Source of the DNA: Rotaria sp. Silwood1
Taxonomy: Eukaryota > Rotifera > Eurotatoria > Philodinida > Philodinidae
Assembly: GCA_905250075.1 (NCBI GenBank)
Contig: CAJNOP010000055.1
Coordinates: 97,063-161,062 of the forward strand
Reading direction: 5' to 3'
Length of the DNA: 64,000 bases
Both the position numbers and the translations under genes were made by a program. Below, one piece after another: positions 1 through 14,154 of this stretch; position 1 is the first letter of the stretch; each line of letters starts with the position of its first letter. A model generated the notes under the pieces. That model ran no database searches and was not told the DNA's origin. It saw only the letters and a list, made by a program, of their open reading frames with translations.

Positions 1-3000
1 TGTACAATATTCTTTATAAAAACTTTTGTCTATTTTAAATAATAAGCCGAGTATTTTTTTTTATGGTCTTCTTCTCCATAGTCATTTATTTGCAAGCAAA
101 GATATTTCGAAATTCATTTATTAATAAGTATAAAATATCAAATTCTAAAAGATTACTTTCGATGGTATTTTAAGGTTCATTTCAAATGTCTTTGATGATT
201 AATATTTCATATTACGAAAAAAAGGTATCAGTTACGTCGTTAGAAAAATATCTGTAAAAAGAAGTACACTCATATATGAATTCGTTTTGTTTTAAATCAA
301 AGACACTTACCGATTTATACTAAAGAAGTATAAAAAGTGAACAGGCATCTTATACTAGTCGATATGTTCTATTTCAATGATTATTCTTTATTCATTCTTA
401 TTTTCTTATGGTATTGATTGTATTACTATTGAATAGCTGTTTGAATGCCTGAATTTGAACTAATCTGTTTCATTGTTGACAGTGTCCTTTTCATCATTCC
501 AGCTTTCCAAATAAATCTTGAGAAGAAGCACGAAAAGGAATATCCTTTACAATGATCATAGTATTCAGTGCTTTATTTTTTGCCTTATTAATGATTTTAT
601 GCGAGCTGCCATCGCCAACAAGAATTGGAATTTTTTTTGCTTGTCTTTTCTAGTTGCTTTCCATTATTAAGCGAAATCATGTAATCTTCCCAGTTTGATA
701 TCACTCGGTCGAAATCTACAGATTTCTGACGCGTTATTTTCAACTTGCTCAATCTGACAGTTGAGCTGGAGTAATTTATTTGAAGTTTGATCCAATATAC
801 ATCATCTTTGCTTTAAGAAACAGACCTAGTTTTCAGATCAAGAATATTGAATAGTTAGGAAAGTTCATAACTTTATATAAGTCTTAATACAATTCAATAT
901 GGTCGATTGTGATGAGAAACTAAGAGTCAGCGACATTAAGATTCTTGATAATTATGTGTTACTTAGGAGTTTGCATTCCCATAATTTTGTTTTTCTCTGT
1001 GCACATACCCTTGTAATCAGTCAGAATCAGCTATTGACTTCGTGGGAGAATGGACTAAGTAATGGCTTAATTAAGAACATAGAACAGTGTATATGTTACA
1101 TAGAAAATAAATTGCAAAAAGTCATCTGCAGAGGTTTTTACGGAATATGATATGTAGTTGATACTTTGCCTATAATACATGAAAGAGATGAAGAAACAAA
1201 GTTCAAGATTACCATGATACTTTTATCATAAGAAATATTAAAATTTCGTGAATCTGTCGCAATATATTTTATTTTTTATCCACTTTATAGACAAATAAGA
1301 TAAAAGCAGTAGACGACGTAATGACCAATGTCAATATGAATTTATTGGAGTTCGAGTATTAATGCTTAAATTTATTCATTACATAGTTAATTGTCTATCG
1401 ACTGAGAAGATCGTGGTCCATTTATTTGTATCATACATTCTTGATAGTAATTAGATATTCTAGTCAAAATATGTATTTTACAATCAGACCTTTATTATTG
1501 TAAATGTTACTAGTTCAAAACGGTATTTATTGATATTTTGCTTGATGAAAAACCTACTTTGAACATACCTTTATCAATAATAAAAATTTTTGATCATTTA
1601 GTCGAAATCTAGAGGAGATATTTAACTATCTTCTTGTCAAGTTATTTAAGGATCACCCAGTAGAATAAATAATAGTAGTGAATCATATCTTTAGTTCTTC
1701 TAATGATTAAACATGCAGGAACAGCAGAACGCAAAAATGAATCACATTGACTGTGGATGAATGCTTTTTCTCCATCTATGGTATGAATACGAAGTATTGT
1801 ACCACTATATCTAATAATTACATTAAGCAATCAGAAAAATCTGAAATTTTTGAAAAGATAATATGTTTGTTAGTATGATAGAAGCAATGTTTACACTTCT
1901 CTAAGTTACAATGAGACTAGGAGATACAAAGTCTATTTTGAGTGCAAATTGTTGCAGAGCGATGCTTTTATAATATGATGCGCACGTTAAGCTGAGTTCT
2001 CTATTCTTTGTTCAAGACACTACAGTGAGTTTTGACATTTTTAAAATGTTTATCCACAAACAAAACAAGATCTTAACAAATTGACATCAAGATAACTGTT
2101 TACTATAACGACACTTTCATTTCATAGTAGTTTCACAGTGCAAGCAATTTTTGATTTTTGATCAAGTCTTTTATAAGGATTCATTATCAAGAAAATATTG
2201 ATCGAAAAATTATTCCAAAAATAAAAAATCAAAGTAGTAATTCGAAATACTAGAACAATAACCAATCTATCAATAACTAAATTCTAGAGAAAAAGTTGAT
2301 GATATTTCTGTTTTTCTGGTTGAATTATTTCATCTTTGGGCCAGAATGACTTACGCGCACTGAGTCACGTAGATTTCTACAGGTCAGTCACCGTAAAGAA
2401 GATGCACTGGTTGAATTATACATTTGGCCATGAATTCATTCTAATGAAAAATGATATCGAAGTATTAGGCATATAGTTAATATTAATGCTTTTAAGCATT
2501 AGTATCTTTTAACACTAATGGAAATTTGACAGTCCTAATGAAAAAATATAATGAAATCGAAGTAATGACATTACAGACTCTTACTCTTTCAATTTTTTAT
2601 CATCAACTACTGCTGATCACTCATAGAAAAGACAGCTATACAAATTTCTACAAAAAACCAGAAATCCAATGTTATGCATTTTCAATGAATCATCTTATAT
2701 GTTTGCTACAAAATATACTTTAATGAGTTTTCTTGCATTTACTCACAACTTACTATATAAGTTACAAATCTTTTGCTTATATAATTATCTATTTTTAATT
2801 TAAAAGAAGTTATTGTACTTCTTTTTATTTTAAAAATAAATAACCTATGCAAACGAGAAGATTGTTGAGAATATTATGATTATTTTTTTAGACTCTTGAA
2901 AATTCTGTTTTACTTTTCTTTCAATTGTCTTCAGTTGCACGGACTTTGATTTCTACGAATGAGTAGAATATAAAGATGCCCTTCGATAATTGTTTGGATA

Positions 3001-3742
3001 ACGGTTAATATGAACCATATCATGTTTAGGATCTTTTATCCATATTAATTCACCGCATTTTCTATTCAAGTTCGAATCACATATGATGAACTATCGGACA
3101 CAACAAAAATTCATTCGAATTATATCCTTTTTATAATTCATACTGTAACTAACGTCAAGAGATTTATATTTCTATCCAAAATAATAGTTTTATTATGACA
3201 CACATATGAATCTAAGCAAAGTATTTTGGGAGAGCGAAATACATTTTGTGTATGAAAATAATGAAGTCTGGTTGGTTGCTATGAGTTGAATCCAATCAAG
3301 GTTTTCTCATTTGTTTCTTTCTGTGAAAAGTTCATTAAAATACAATGAAAAACTGAATTGAACATCGATCCATTTACAACTATATTTTCGGTTAGTTGAC
3401 AAGTTTTCTAAAATATTGCCGAGCAACAATTCTTCGATCTCAATTATAATATATACTTCTGATAGAAAAAACAGCTATGACAAGAACAGACAAAGTGAAA
3501 ACTATTTTGACTGATAACAAACAGTCAAAAAAGCATTTCTCATTGTATTTTGCATATACTTCTCATTATTTATTCAATTAACTAATCTTTTGGAACCTAC
3601 TTTTTCTTGTCATTTGCATTGAGTAAAAAAATAAATTACTGATCTTAATATATATGTTGTCTCAACATAATATGTAATAGATATAATCTTCTTTGAAAAG
3701 AGATAAGAGTGAAAGTTCACATAACACCATAAACGAGAAGAG
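1..3742. other. AT-rich intergenic region, no gene seen
   Basis: Open frames here are short (the longest is 83 codons at 899-1150), show no domain, and have no convincing splice context. The sequence is AT-rich with homopolymer runs. I see no RNA gene or recognisable transposon. It may hold the promoter of the receptor gene that starts at 3743, but no clear TATA box or initiator stands out. Confidence 0.6.
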
Positions 3743-4808
3743 ATGTCATCGATTGCAAGTCAACTTGAAAAATTGCAATTGCAGCTTTATTGCTACGAAC
3801 TTCCAATCATTTTCGGACTTGGAATTATCGGTAATTTAACTAATATAATTACATTTGGAACAAGTACACTACGAAAAAATATGTGCTCATGGTATTTTAT
3901 TTGTTTATCTTTGGCTCATTTATGCGTACTTGCTGTCGCTTGTCTACCACGCATCATAGCTGCTTCCACTGGCTACGATTTATCAAGTCAATCTCTTGCT
4001 TTTTGCAAGTTTCGTGCTTATGCAACCGACGTAAGTCTAACGTTAGCACGACACTTTCTCTGTTTAATTGCAATTGACCGATGGCTGATTACTTCATCAC
4101 GTTTATGGATTCGTAATCATAGTTCACCCCGTATAACTCGACGGATGATTGCTGGCAGTTTTATCTTTTGGTTTCTATTTCATATTCATGTACCTATCAA
4201 ATATGGAATCGGTCGTTTGGGTTGCTCACCACCATTAGGTACTACCTATGAACTCTTCTATTCAATGTATAACATTATCATTTCACTAGTACCTATGTTC
4301 ATCATGAGTATATTTACTATACTAGCTGTACGCAATCTACGATTACGACTGAATGGAAGAGTTCAGCCTCAACCACTTACAACTGGTTCAAGCAGCAACC
4401 CTGTAGTGGTTTCAACGGCTTTTACTGCTCAGCGTCTTCGGCAATCTAGACGTGAGGGTCAACTTGTTCGATTATCCATACCTCAAGTGATTGTTTTCGT
4501 AATACTCAATACTATTCGTGCGATTTTTCCACTATATTCATTTCTAATGAATTCTCGTGGTGGTCTTACGGCTGATGAAAGAAGTCTAGCGATTTTTCTC
4601 AATGGTATTGGCAATAATCTACTTTTCACATACACAGCGGTATAATTTCTTGCTTTTCTAAAAAGAAATTTTATATAGGTTTGTCATTTCTTTCTAGATT
4701 ACATTTATCTTATATACATTAGCTTCAAAAACATTTCGCATTGCATGTTTAACCAGATTCAAAAAATATTTCAGTATTGCAAAACAGCGTCTTCAAGCTA
4801 TGTTTTAA
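3743..4808 (+). CDS. Class A-like 7TM G-protein-coupled receptor (orphan), two exons
   Basis: Predicted plasma-membrane receptor of the rhodopsin-like superfamily; ligand unknown. Exons are 3743-4639 and 4698-4808, with a 58-bp GT-AG intron in phase 0, giving 335 aa. Seven hydrophobic segments are visible. TM1 carries GIIGNLTN; TM3 is preceded by a Cys (AFCKFR) and ends in AIDRW, the DRY equivalent; a second extracellular Cys (RLGCSPP) could form the usual disulfide. The intracellular loop before TM6 is long and Ser/Arg-rich. Exon 2 completes TM7 and the tail with ITFILYTLASKTFR, a typical TM7/helix-8 junction; without splicing the frame stops early inside TM7. Start is the first ATG of the open frame. 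It resembles the very divergent FMRFamide-receptor-like 7TM families expanded in rotifers, but subfamily assignment is inference. Confidence 0.85.
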
Positions 4809-7264
4809 AACGAATTCATACTTGTTATCTGACATGTTTTATACTGTTTATGAATGTCTATTTTAGAGTCGATGTGTATTTCTATAATGTGTTAATAGCA
4901 TTTGACATCTATCGTGAAGATGCTATAAAAACACGCTTGATGAAAATACACTAGTGTACTTGTATTAGTAGTGTGCTTATTATCTTAATCAAGCGTGAGT
5001 TGTCTGATTCGAGCTCCAATATAAATTTGGCACTAAGAGCTTAATATCACTTCGAAAATAAATGAAAAAAAATTGAACTAGCATTTTGATGCAAGAATGG
5101 CCAAAATATCAAAAAACAAAGTTTTATCTCAATAAAAACTAATCTGCAAAACTAACTGTAATCATTGATGTTCGTAAGGTTTTATTAAAGTCTTTATCAA
5201 ACCAAAATCTAATTGAAAAAGTGTAATTGTACACCAGTGCTTTTGCCCACTTAACCGATCTTCATCTCTACGTTGCGGCGTTGAAGTGCATAGCACCACT
5301 AAAGAGTCGTGACCGATGTTTTCTCTCTATACACAATGAAGTGGGTGATGCTAATATCTTCAACTACAATAGTGCTGAACACCAAAGTTAAGCTGAAACA
5401 ATTGAGGGTGTGTGGTGGGTGTGAGCGTTGGTTGAAGTGAGAATCTTGTGTACCCTAATCCACGCATCTACACGACCACATCCGCATTCACACCCTGTAT
5501 GTATAAAATTTGGCTCTCGTACTTTAGCAAACAGTTCTCGGTTTCGCTTAAATTGGTGTTATACTTAATGAAACAAGTGCTGCTAATATTGCTCTATTAG
5601 ATGTTAATTCATTAACTTTAAGTGTTCAATCTTTATTTAATGGAGAAATATTTATCTTGGTCTATAATTATCTATCTTTAATTTTGTCATGATATGCACC
5701 TCATTTTCATAACAAGTTGTGCGACAAGATCATTTTTTCTTCTCTTTGTTATCATATGATTATATTCGTATTTTTTCTTTCTCTCTTTTATCTTATCACT
5801 CTTTCATTTTTTTTCGAATGTCTTTCTACAGCTTTTATTTAAAACAAAAACAAATTTGATAAAATTATTTTTTTCAATTAACAGAATTATTACGATTTGT
5901 ACGAACATATAAGGCTATACATTGCTCGTGTCATGTACCTTTCTTTTGCTGACTTTTCTTTTCTCATCACCTGTATCTATGTAAACATATGCGTTCCACT
6001 TTCATCTGCGTTTGTAATCTGAACCGAAAAAAGTCAGGAAAGGTAAGTTTATGTATAGACAAAACATGTCTATAATATCATGATATTCCATACAAGTCAA
6101 GTATATATGATCGTATAACTATGCTGATTATAGCAATAGTATATATTGTCGACAAAGTATCTTAAGGTCAATGATTTGTGCATTTTTTATGATTTAGAGA
6201 GGAGATTTGCTATGTAGAAAAAATGGCTCTAGAGTCCATTCGAGTAATAAAGAACAGGGTATAGAACCTAGCTATCCGATGATATGTCTATATGAAGTTG
6301 ATAGGCATCGTTGGCAAAACTACTTTAAATCATGCATACACCATTCATATATTGATGCAGCTTTGTTGAATATTTTATATTCGATTGAAATATAACAGTA
6401 GTTTCTTCAGTTCTCAATACACCTCATATGACTCATGTAGTTCTGATCATAGAGATGATTGAATTAGTAGCAGAAATAATTTTTTGGCGAAAACTATTTT
6501 ATATTTAGATAGTGAAACTGATTGCTTTTCTAATCATCGACAAGCACATGGGAGAAAAGATGGAAAGAGTTTATTCTAATTCTCAAATTGTACCAATTGT
6601 ACTACTTACCACATTCATTTCCTTTCGTTTTATCTGAAACATCTTAAAGTATAGGAAAAAAGTCAAAATCAGCATAAATCATTGAATAAAATAATTGGTT
6701 GATCACTAATAACAGTGACATCTACGACTGGTTATATCTTGTCATTAACGGTTTAGCATATACGCGGGATTCCATTTATGTGACATGTAAATAACTATAG
6801 CTGTGGCACAAGCAATATGATACTAAGTTAAAATTCACCCAAAGAAAGGTCTGCTCATGGTTGTCTGTTGTTTTGAAATGGTTTCTATTCGGTCACTAAT
6901 GCAGGATAAAGTGGATTAGAGAGCTTATGAGAGGAAGTTGATCAAAATCAAAAAATTGACAAATATCAGATCGAAGGAATCATAAACAAAACGGACTGAA
7001 TTATAGCGTAATATTAAAGTAAAAAACATTCTATGCAATATTTGCAAAATTTAAATGTGAGTCATGATGAAGCCATTTGGCGAGCAGATAAAGGTTTTCA
7101 CTGCCTCTTTCATAGTCTGTGACAGATATTGAAAACCATGCTATCAATCTATCTTTTATGATCTGTAAGATAGGATGATAGGGGAATAGTTCATTTTTTT
7201 CCAACTACTTATTCATCACTCATGAACAATCTTGTTTCAGACAACGTGTATAAATAGAGTGGTC
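4809..7264. other. Intergenic region with one telomere-like palindromic island
   Basis: No supported gene. Small ORFs at 4745 and 6207 have no recognisable domain; the first is a frame-shifted overlap of the receptor's last exon. The segment 5230-5500 is less AT-rich than its surroundings and contains the G-rich/C-rich island listed separately. A 5' exon of the downstream PARP gene could lie here, because the sequence just before 7241 reads like a splice acceptor (TCTTGTTTCAG). Confidence 0.5.
5396..5497. repeat. Interstitial TGTGGG-like foldback island
   Basis: A G-rich arm (GAGGGTGTGTGGTGGGTGTG, around 5403-5425) is followed within 60 bp by a C-rich arm with CCACGC, CTACACG, CCACATCC and CACACCC (about 5459-5497). 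The words are degenerate versions of TGTGGG and its complement. Similar islands occur near 22.9, 47.7 and 57.3 kb. It could be an old telomeric seed, a DNA-repair insertion, or the loop of a foldback element. Confidence 0.5.
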
Positions 7265-10200
7265 ATGGAAGACTGGTCAAAATCCATTACTTCATTTAAA
7301 ATACGACCGAAAGAATCAACGATAAACAATGATGTACCAAACATTAATTTAGAAGGTCTGTCTGTAATCGAAACGGTAATGCTATCAAGGAGGCTCATTG
7401 TATATTATTTGTTGATCGAAATATTTTTTTGACAGAAAGCTACTGCTCGTTTAGCGAAGAATCAAGAACTGAAAGCTTCGAACAAGAACAATGAAATAAA
7501 TGTAAGTATTTTATTAACGAGATTTCGTAGTTTTTTAGGCTTTCTTACACTAAGTAGGACATTAATTGGTTCGCTCCAAATCCACCTTCCACAGCAACCT
7601 GCTACGATGATAGAACCAATAGAGTTCCAACAGCTGCTCCTTCAAGAATATCGCTGAATAAAACCTATGTAAGATGTTTTAATATATGACTATAAGTATA
7701 CTCCACGGTTAGGTAAAAGGATATTGTCTCGGGTCTCGAAAAGGAGTTTATGCCTTTTATGCTCACATGTTTTCAGACAACATTATGAACCAAACCTTCT
7801 GAAAGCACATTATTGTTTTATTAGATGGTTCTTCGGGTTTTTATCTTCATAAAAAAGCTGTCTTTTATTTTAGGAAAGTTTCATAAAATAGTTCATTCAA
7901 AAAACAAACAATTTCTATCGGTAATAAGGGAATCATTGTTTTAAAAAAATTTCCGTAGGTGTCAAAATTCTTTTTTTATAATATATTTTCAATGTGCCCT
8001 CCCATCCGAACACTTATTCTTGAATTCAAAAGAAGTTATGAAAATGACAGTGGATGAGTTTGGCTAGTCATGATTCGGATTTCGGTCTGTATCAAAGGCC
8101 TATTCTTTTTACTTTTATTTTTTATCTGTTGTGAACGATTCAAAGATCGGAAACAAGATACATAACCCATTGATTTTACGACGATCTTCATGTCGATTTT
8201 AATCCTAAAAGAAGTGAAACCTATCGAATACGACTCTTGAACAAAGTCAAAATGGGAATTCTGCCTAGCTAGATTCATCAATAGGAATGCTATTTTAATA
8301 TTCTATTAGTAACTAAAACTGTTAACTTTATTACTATTATTGATAATTTTTCAAATATAATGGAAGAAATAGAATATAAGAAAATAACTAGTAATGAAGT
8401 GATAAATAATCAAAGAGATCACTTGAATTACTAGTTCACAATCATGAGTAATAATTACAAAAATGCATGATCAGGAATGTTTGAAACAATACTTGTTCAT
8501 AGTCTTGAATGCTAAGTTACTCGCCGAACGGAGTCTTTTCAATGTAAACTGAAAATGTAGTGGGCTCTGTTTGTGTTACATTACACAATTTCTGCTATTA
8601 ATAATGTTAGACCAAACATCTGCATAATGGTATCATTTTTTCAAACTTTGAAAAGATATTAATCTCTTCTATATTCTGAATCATCAAATAGAAAGGAATC
8701 GATGCTGTGATTCATCTGTTCTATATATAGTAATATACTTTTGTTGACAGAAAAGGATTGTTTTGTGCGAACAAGTATGTATTCTTTTTTTTTTATTAGC
8801 TCACTCAAACAAATTCAATTTATTCTCCTCTTAAATAAACATCTAAAGTTTGTTTCGATTTATTTTTTTGAATAAAACAAACCGAATAAAAATACAATCT
8901 TGCACACGTGTATTAGAGAAAAAAAATTGGACGACATACATATCCAAAACTAATTTCATACTATTTAATAAAAAAAGAATGACCTTATCTAATAAATATG
9001 GCTTAACTTTTCCATTACATCAATATCTTGTAGTACCATTATATAATGAAGATTAATAAATGATAGCGAACATCTTTATTTAAGTTTTAAAGAAGAGTAT
9101 GAGTAAAGATCGAGTAGTTACAATAGGATAAATTCTCTGGTACATTTTTTTCTATGCATTCAACATTTTTGAAAAAATCTGCCACAAAATATATTAATTA
9201 TTAATAAATAACATTTGTGTACGAATATCTCACCTATCCTTTGTTTCAACTGGTAATAAATAATAAAAATTTGACACTAATAAAATTCATTGGTAATAAG
9301 ACATTACTTTCTATTTCACTAATACGAATTTATTAGACCTCTGAAATCATTAAAATAACAGAAACCAAGCTAATGATGATAAAAATTTATAATAAGTATT
9401 ATCAAGTACCAAGTAATACTAATAAAACAAATGGTAATTTAGCATCTCTACGTGCTAACTCTCATGTTCATATCCCACACTCTTATTCACACACAATCTC
9501 GTCACATCTAGACCCTTACATCTCCAAACAGCGTTGACAATGGAAGAAAAATAATCAATAGCAAAAAAGAGTAAGTCTAGATAAAATTCCATAGTTACTG
9601 ATTAAAAAATAAATGTAGAAAAAGAGAGGACTATCAGAAAGTGCTAAGCAGTTGTAGATATTTACCTAAAACAAATAAGTTCAGTTTCATCTATCCAACC
9701 GAAACTATTTGCTAAATCAAAGATAATAAACCAAAAATATGACAAATTAAATGCACAGAAAGTCTAATGTTTCGATACTTGGATTGATTTGAATACAGTA
9801 TGAAATTACTTAAAATATCTATGCATAAGAATAAGGGCTTTATTCAACTCTTGTTTGCAGGATAATCTCTTTAAACCTAAAGAACAATCAACCAAGTCAA
9901 CGGTATGTTGAATAATGCTGACTATTGTTGATATATGAAGGTTCTCATGCAGGGTATCAGTAACACAATGCAGCCAACATCTGTATCAATGCCGAGCACT
10001 CTTACAGTAGGGATTAAGACTGATGACAAAAAAATATCTAGTTCTGAGTAGGATGAATTCATTGTAGTATTCTGATGATTGACTGATAATTGAATTTCAT
10101 TCCTAGAAATTTCAAGTGTCCAACAACAGCAGGATCTCGGTTATCGACCCAACATTATCAAGTTCTGGAGAACAAAGAATATACTAATTTCTTTCGACAA

Positions 10201-13200
10201 GATACATTTTGCGAAAATCTCAAAGCTACGTTGATAGAGATGTTTTCGACACAGGTTGAAATATTAGACACCAAAAATGATCACACTGATAATAAGATAG
10301 CCTATACTGTCGTATTGTCAGGATGTCAAGTACAACAAGTAACACAGGCTTACGATGCACTTGACATGTTGCTGACGATGTGTTTGCATAAGAAAATCGT
10401 CGACAAAAGTATTGGTAATATTATACTGAAATATTTGCTTTCGTTACATGCTTCGCTAAATGTCTGCTAGGTTTTTGGGCTTGTAAATTAGAAGCAGCTC
10501 AAATTATTCAAACATATGCTAATCGAAAGAACATTATTTGTCTGTGTGAAGCATCGGAAAGCATCGGACTGAAAATTTATTATTTCGACTCAACTATGAC
10601 CTCTCTAAAGTTACTGTGTACTACAGAACAAATTATTACTGATATTGTCAATGAAAAATGTTTATCTACCATAATTAGAGTTTCGAAAGACTTGGACGCT
10701 ACATTAACAAATAAATATGTTCATGAACTTGAAAAGTTTTCTTTACAACCATTTCATAAAGATGCTATACTGTTGATCAGGGAAGAACATCATTTATTAC
10801 TATTTGGTTTGGTCGATTCGGTGAAGAAGTTCACTGCCGAACATGAAAAACTGGAACAGACGTACTTTATGGGTGAAGCCAAACATGAGTTAAAGGATTA
10901 TCAAGTATGTCTTAATAATGAAACAGATTGTTTCAAAAAGTTTTAATTGAATAACGGTAAAATATAATAGAACTTGCATCATTGAGTAGAGCTATCTGAC
11001 ATTCACCATCAATTCCAACTAGAGCTCGAACAAACATTTTATGAGCTGTGTCTCATCTCTCGACTAGATAGAGCTAAGAGTGAAATCAGATGCCGAACAG
11101 AACCAGGCCAAAATGTGATTTCATCTTGCTCGGCTAATCAACGAAAAAAAAATGTATTTTTATGTTAGATTTAGCAGTGCCTGATGTACTTCGAATTCAA
11201 AGAGTTGACATTGTTTTAGAAACAAACATTGCTCATGTATTGTGAAGCGAATTTAGCTTTGTATCGTATTGTGGACTTTTACAGTGCATTCAGTTTTAAA
11301 GGACAGCCCCCAGACAAAACTACTAATAGTCTTTTTCTATCAGCGATAGAATTCGAAAATGTGATGAGAGAGAGAGAGAGAGTCTGAGTCTCGAAATGTG
11401 ACTAGCAAGCTTTTCATTTGTTGAGCGGAGCTCTGTTTCTAATGGATACAGCTTTCTTAGTTTTCCTACGAATGAAAAATGAAAATAATAATTATTTTTA
11501 CATATGACGTACGTAAGTTCACTTGAAGGAGTACTTATCATTCGTAGTTTTATATAGACATAGAAGTATGGTAAAACATAAGAGATAGGGTATTTTTTAC
11601 AAATATCACTTCCACTATTATTAAACTTTTTCATGAGACCAATACTCTGCTTCTCTTTGTTTAAGAACTATTCACGACAAAAGCAAATTCAATGGCAATA
11701 GAATTAAAAAGTTTTAATCATAAGGGAAATCGTATTCCATCATATTTACTTTATTTACCAGTCTAACCACTAAAAATATAGCTTTCCAATGATATTTCAT
11801 AAGTCTTGCAATTGTATTTAAATAATATTATTTTAGATCGAGTTTTTACTCGACCTTCATCAAAAAGAATTGAAACGTTTAGAAGAACAACATGAAGGCT
11901 TACGAATCTTCGATGGTATCAGAAATGGATATTTCAGTGGTCCTAGAAAGACACATAGCACAATTAAAGATGAGCTTCATAGAATGACTGCAAATATTCG
12001 ACAAAAACAATTGACTATTGAAGACATACGCTTTAGTTTCGCAGCTATAACTGAACCAAATCAGCTCGTGCAGATAGGTATAGCTCACAGCTGTCTTGTA
12101 CAAATACAACTTAAGTCCAGTGATGTAAGTTATCCAGTTCCGATTTCATGTTTAAGCAAAGATTCTGCTGAATTGATTCCGGCTGCTATGTCAATTGATA
12201 TTCGAGTCGGCGATCTTGCGACACAATCGGTCGACATGGTTGTGGTATGCTCAACTTCACAGAATCTTCTGAATGATATTCTTCAGAAGGCTGGAACTGA
12301 GGTAACGAATCAAGTTCATGCAGCATTGAATAGTGGCACAATTACTCATAATGGTTATGAAACAGTAGGTGGACAATTACTTTGTCGGCGACTCTTTTTT
12401 CTACCTTGGACAACGCAAAAACTCGATAATGTGACTTTACGACAGACAATACAAACATTTTTTACAACTGCTATTCAACATGCAGTAAATACTAAGAAGA
12501 CTTCGCTTGCATTTCCTGCTCTTGGTTGTGGTGAATTAAATTATGATCCTAATATTATTGCTGAAATAATATTGGACGAAACTCAGAGATACGCAAGTTA
12601 TAACCTAAAAATATTGATTGTACTCCTTCCGAATAAGAATGAAAACTATCGAGCATTTTGTGTTAAACTCGCTGAATTACGTCAGAAAAAATCAACAAAG
12701 AATCTAAAGCATTTTTCTTATCCACACACAAGTAATATCTTGTGATATTCACTGAATTGGATCCTTCAATTCAATTCTATCTTTTATTTTAGCCGTCAAA
12801 ATAATGCTAACAGCATTAGAAGAAAATATGAATAAATGCTGCAAAACTATACAAGACTATGTTAATGGATGTATACTCACAGTGGACTGTGATGAATTTC
12901 CATTGCATACATGGAATCAAGCAACAATTGATTCTTTCTATAGATATTGTGCTGAACGACAAGTTCTACCAGAATTCAACTCATTTGATGACAAATTCAA
13001 ACTTTCCGGACCGAAAGAACAAGTCAAAGCGGCACAAACGGAATTTTATCGATTGAAAAGCATCAAAGCTGAAGAAGAACGTATTGCATCTTATGCTCGC
13101 GTCGCCGTCTGGTTGTTTGAAATTCGAAATGGAATTTTTGAAAAATACTCACTGAAATTGAATGCGCTAATTGAAACAGCAAATGCGAATGATAATGAAT

Positions 13201-13965
13201 TGGTTCGTATTTATCAATTGATTACTTTCAAGTTCGTCATATTCTACTTTCTAGGTTCGCTTTAAAAACGATAACAACGAAGAATGCACAATACAACTCA
13301 AAGATAAGGTTGAAATCTGTGGTGAACGACAACATCAAGTCATTAGAAGAGATTTTCATGTGCCTTCGAATTGGGTGAGTCAGTCTGATAATGTTTTACG
13401 CTGTATATTAGATGTGAACGATAACGAGTACAGCAAAGTGCTCGATCAATTTAACCAGAAAATGTGGGGAAAATATACACAAATTCAAATTGAGCGCATT
13501 CAGAATCAAAGATGGCATATGGCTTATAAAGCTTACAAGCATTTTTCTAAACAGAAAGAAAGCGAAAGATTACTTTTTCACGGTTGTCCAGAGTCATCTG
13601 CAGATATGATCATTCACACGTGTTTCAATCGATCATTTGCTGGTGTAAATGGTAAGTGAAGAAAATTTTTGGCTTGTTAGCTCTATAATGGTTGGTTTGT
13701 AGGTGTTTTATATGGAGTTGGTGTATACTTTTCAACAGATGCCTCTTACAGTCATGGCTACACTTGTGAAAGTCCAACCACCAATCAACATTGTATGTTT
13801 TTAGCAAAAGTGCTCGTGGGTAGATCAATACTAGGCAACGATAAGATGAAGACTCCACCTGCTGGTTACGATTCAACAACAGACAACGAGCATATATTTG
13901 TAACCTATCATGATGATCAAGCTTATGCCGCGTATCTTATCACATACAAGAGTTCTGGTGACTAA
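7265..13965 (+). CDS. PARP14-like mono-ADP-ribosyltransferase: KH-like region, macro, WWE and PARP catalytic domain
   Basis: Predicted protein mono-ADP-ribosyltransferase using NAD+. Eleven exons read in phase: 7265-7375, 7436-7501, 7558-7668, 9861-9902, 9953-10047, 10107-10408, 10471-10904, 11837-12731, 12793-13202, 13255-13651, 13703-13965; total 3126 nt, 1041 aa. Residues about 100-480 look like KH/RRM-like segments of PARP14-type proteins. A macro domain spans about 500-660 (IDIRVGDLATQSVDMVVV, FPALGCGELNYDP); its usual glycine-rich binding loop is poorly kept, so ADP-ribose binding is uncertain. A WWE-like stretch (VAVWLFEIRNG) lies near 775-865. The C-terminal catalytic domain has H931 in LLFHG, Y963 in GVYFS and I1019 in HIFVTYH: an H-Y-I triad, which in the family predicts mono- rather than poly-ADP-ribosylation. 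The donor of the intron at 13203 is the weak GTTCGT. Introns 3 (2192 bp) and 7 (932 bp) are unusually long and could hide exons. The start is uncertain, since an acceptor-like CAG lies 25 bp upstream. Confidence 0.87.
11365..11380. repeat. GA microsatellite
   Basis: A short run of GA dinucleotides inside long intron 7 of the PARP14-like gene. No function is implied. Confidence 0.7.
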
Positions 13966-14148
13966 CTTAAAGTTTTTGGTGTTGATTGAATCTCGTATTA
14001 TAGCGAAATGAACAAATATATCAGTGTATGTCTATCTATCAATTATATATTGCACTGGTGAATGCGTCTATTTTAAGTGAGGTGGTGTTTTTTTGTTTCT
14101 TTCAATTCATCACAGATTAATAATCAAGATAAATGAAAAGTATACAAA

Positions 14149-14154
14149 AATAAA
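14149..14154 (+). terminator. Polyadenylation signal AATAAA for the PARP14-like gene
   Basis: Canonical AATAAA on the coding strand, 184 bp after the stop codon. It is the first perfect hexamer downstream. In such AT-rich DNA chance matches are common, so support is positional only. Confidence 0.45.

Noticed and set aside
899..1150. 83-codon plus-strand ORF
   Set aside because: No domain, no splice context, no similarity I can recognise; such lengths are expected by chance in this amount of AT-rich DNA.
3060..3085. tRNA B-box-like GTTCGAATC
   Set aside because: No matching A box, acceptor stem or anticodon arm upstream. No convincing tRNA was seen anywhere in the window.
5230..5400. Possible 5S rRNA- or snRNA-like segment (AACACCAAAGTTAAGC)
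   Set aside because: The similarity covers one short stretch only; the rest cannot be folded or aligned by eye to 5S rRNA.
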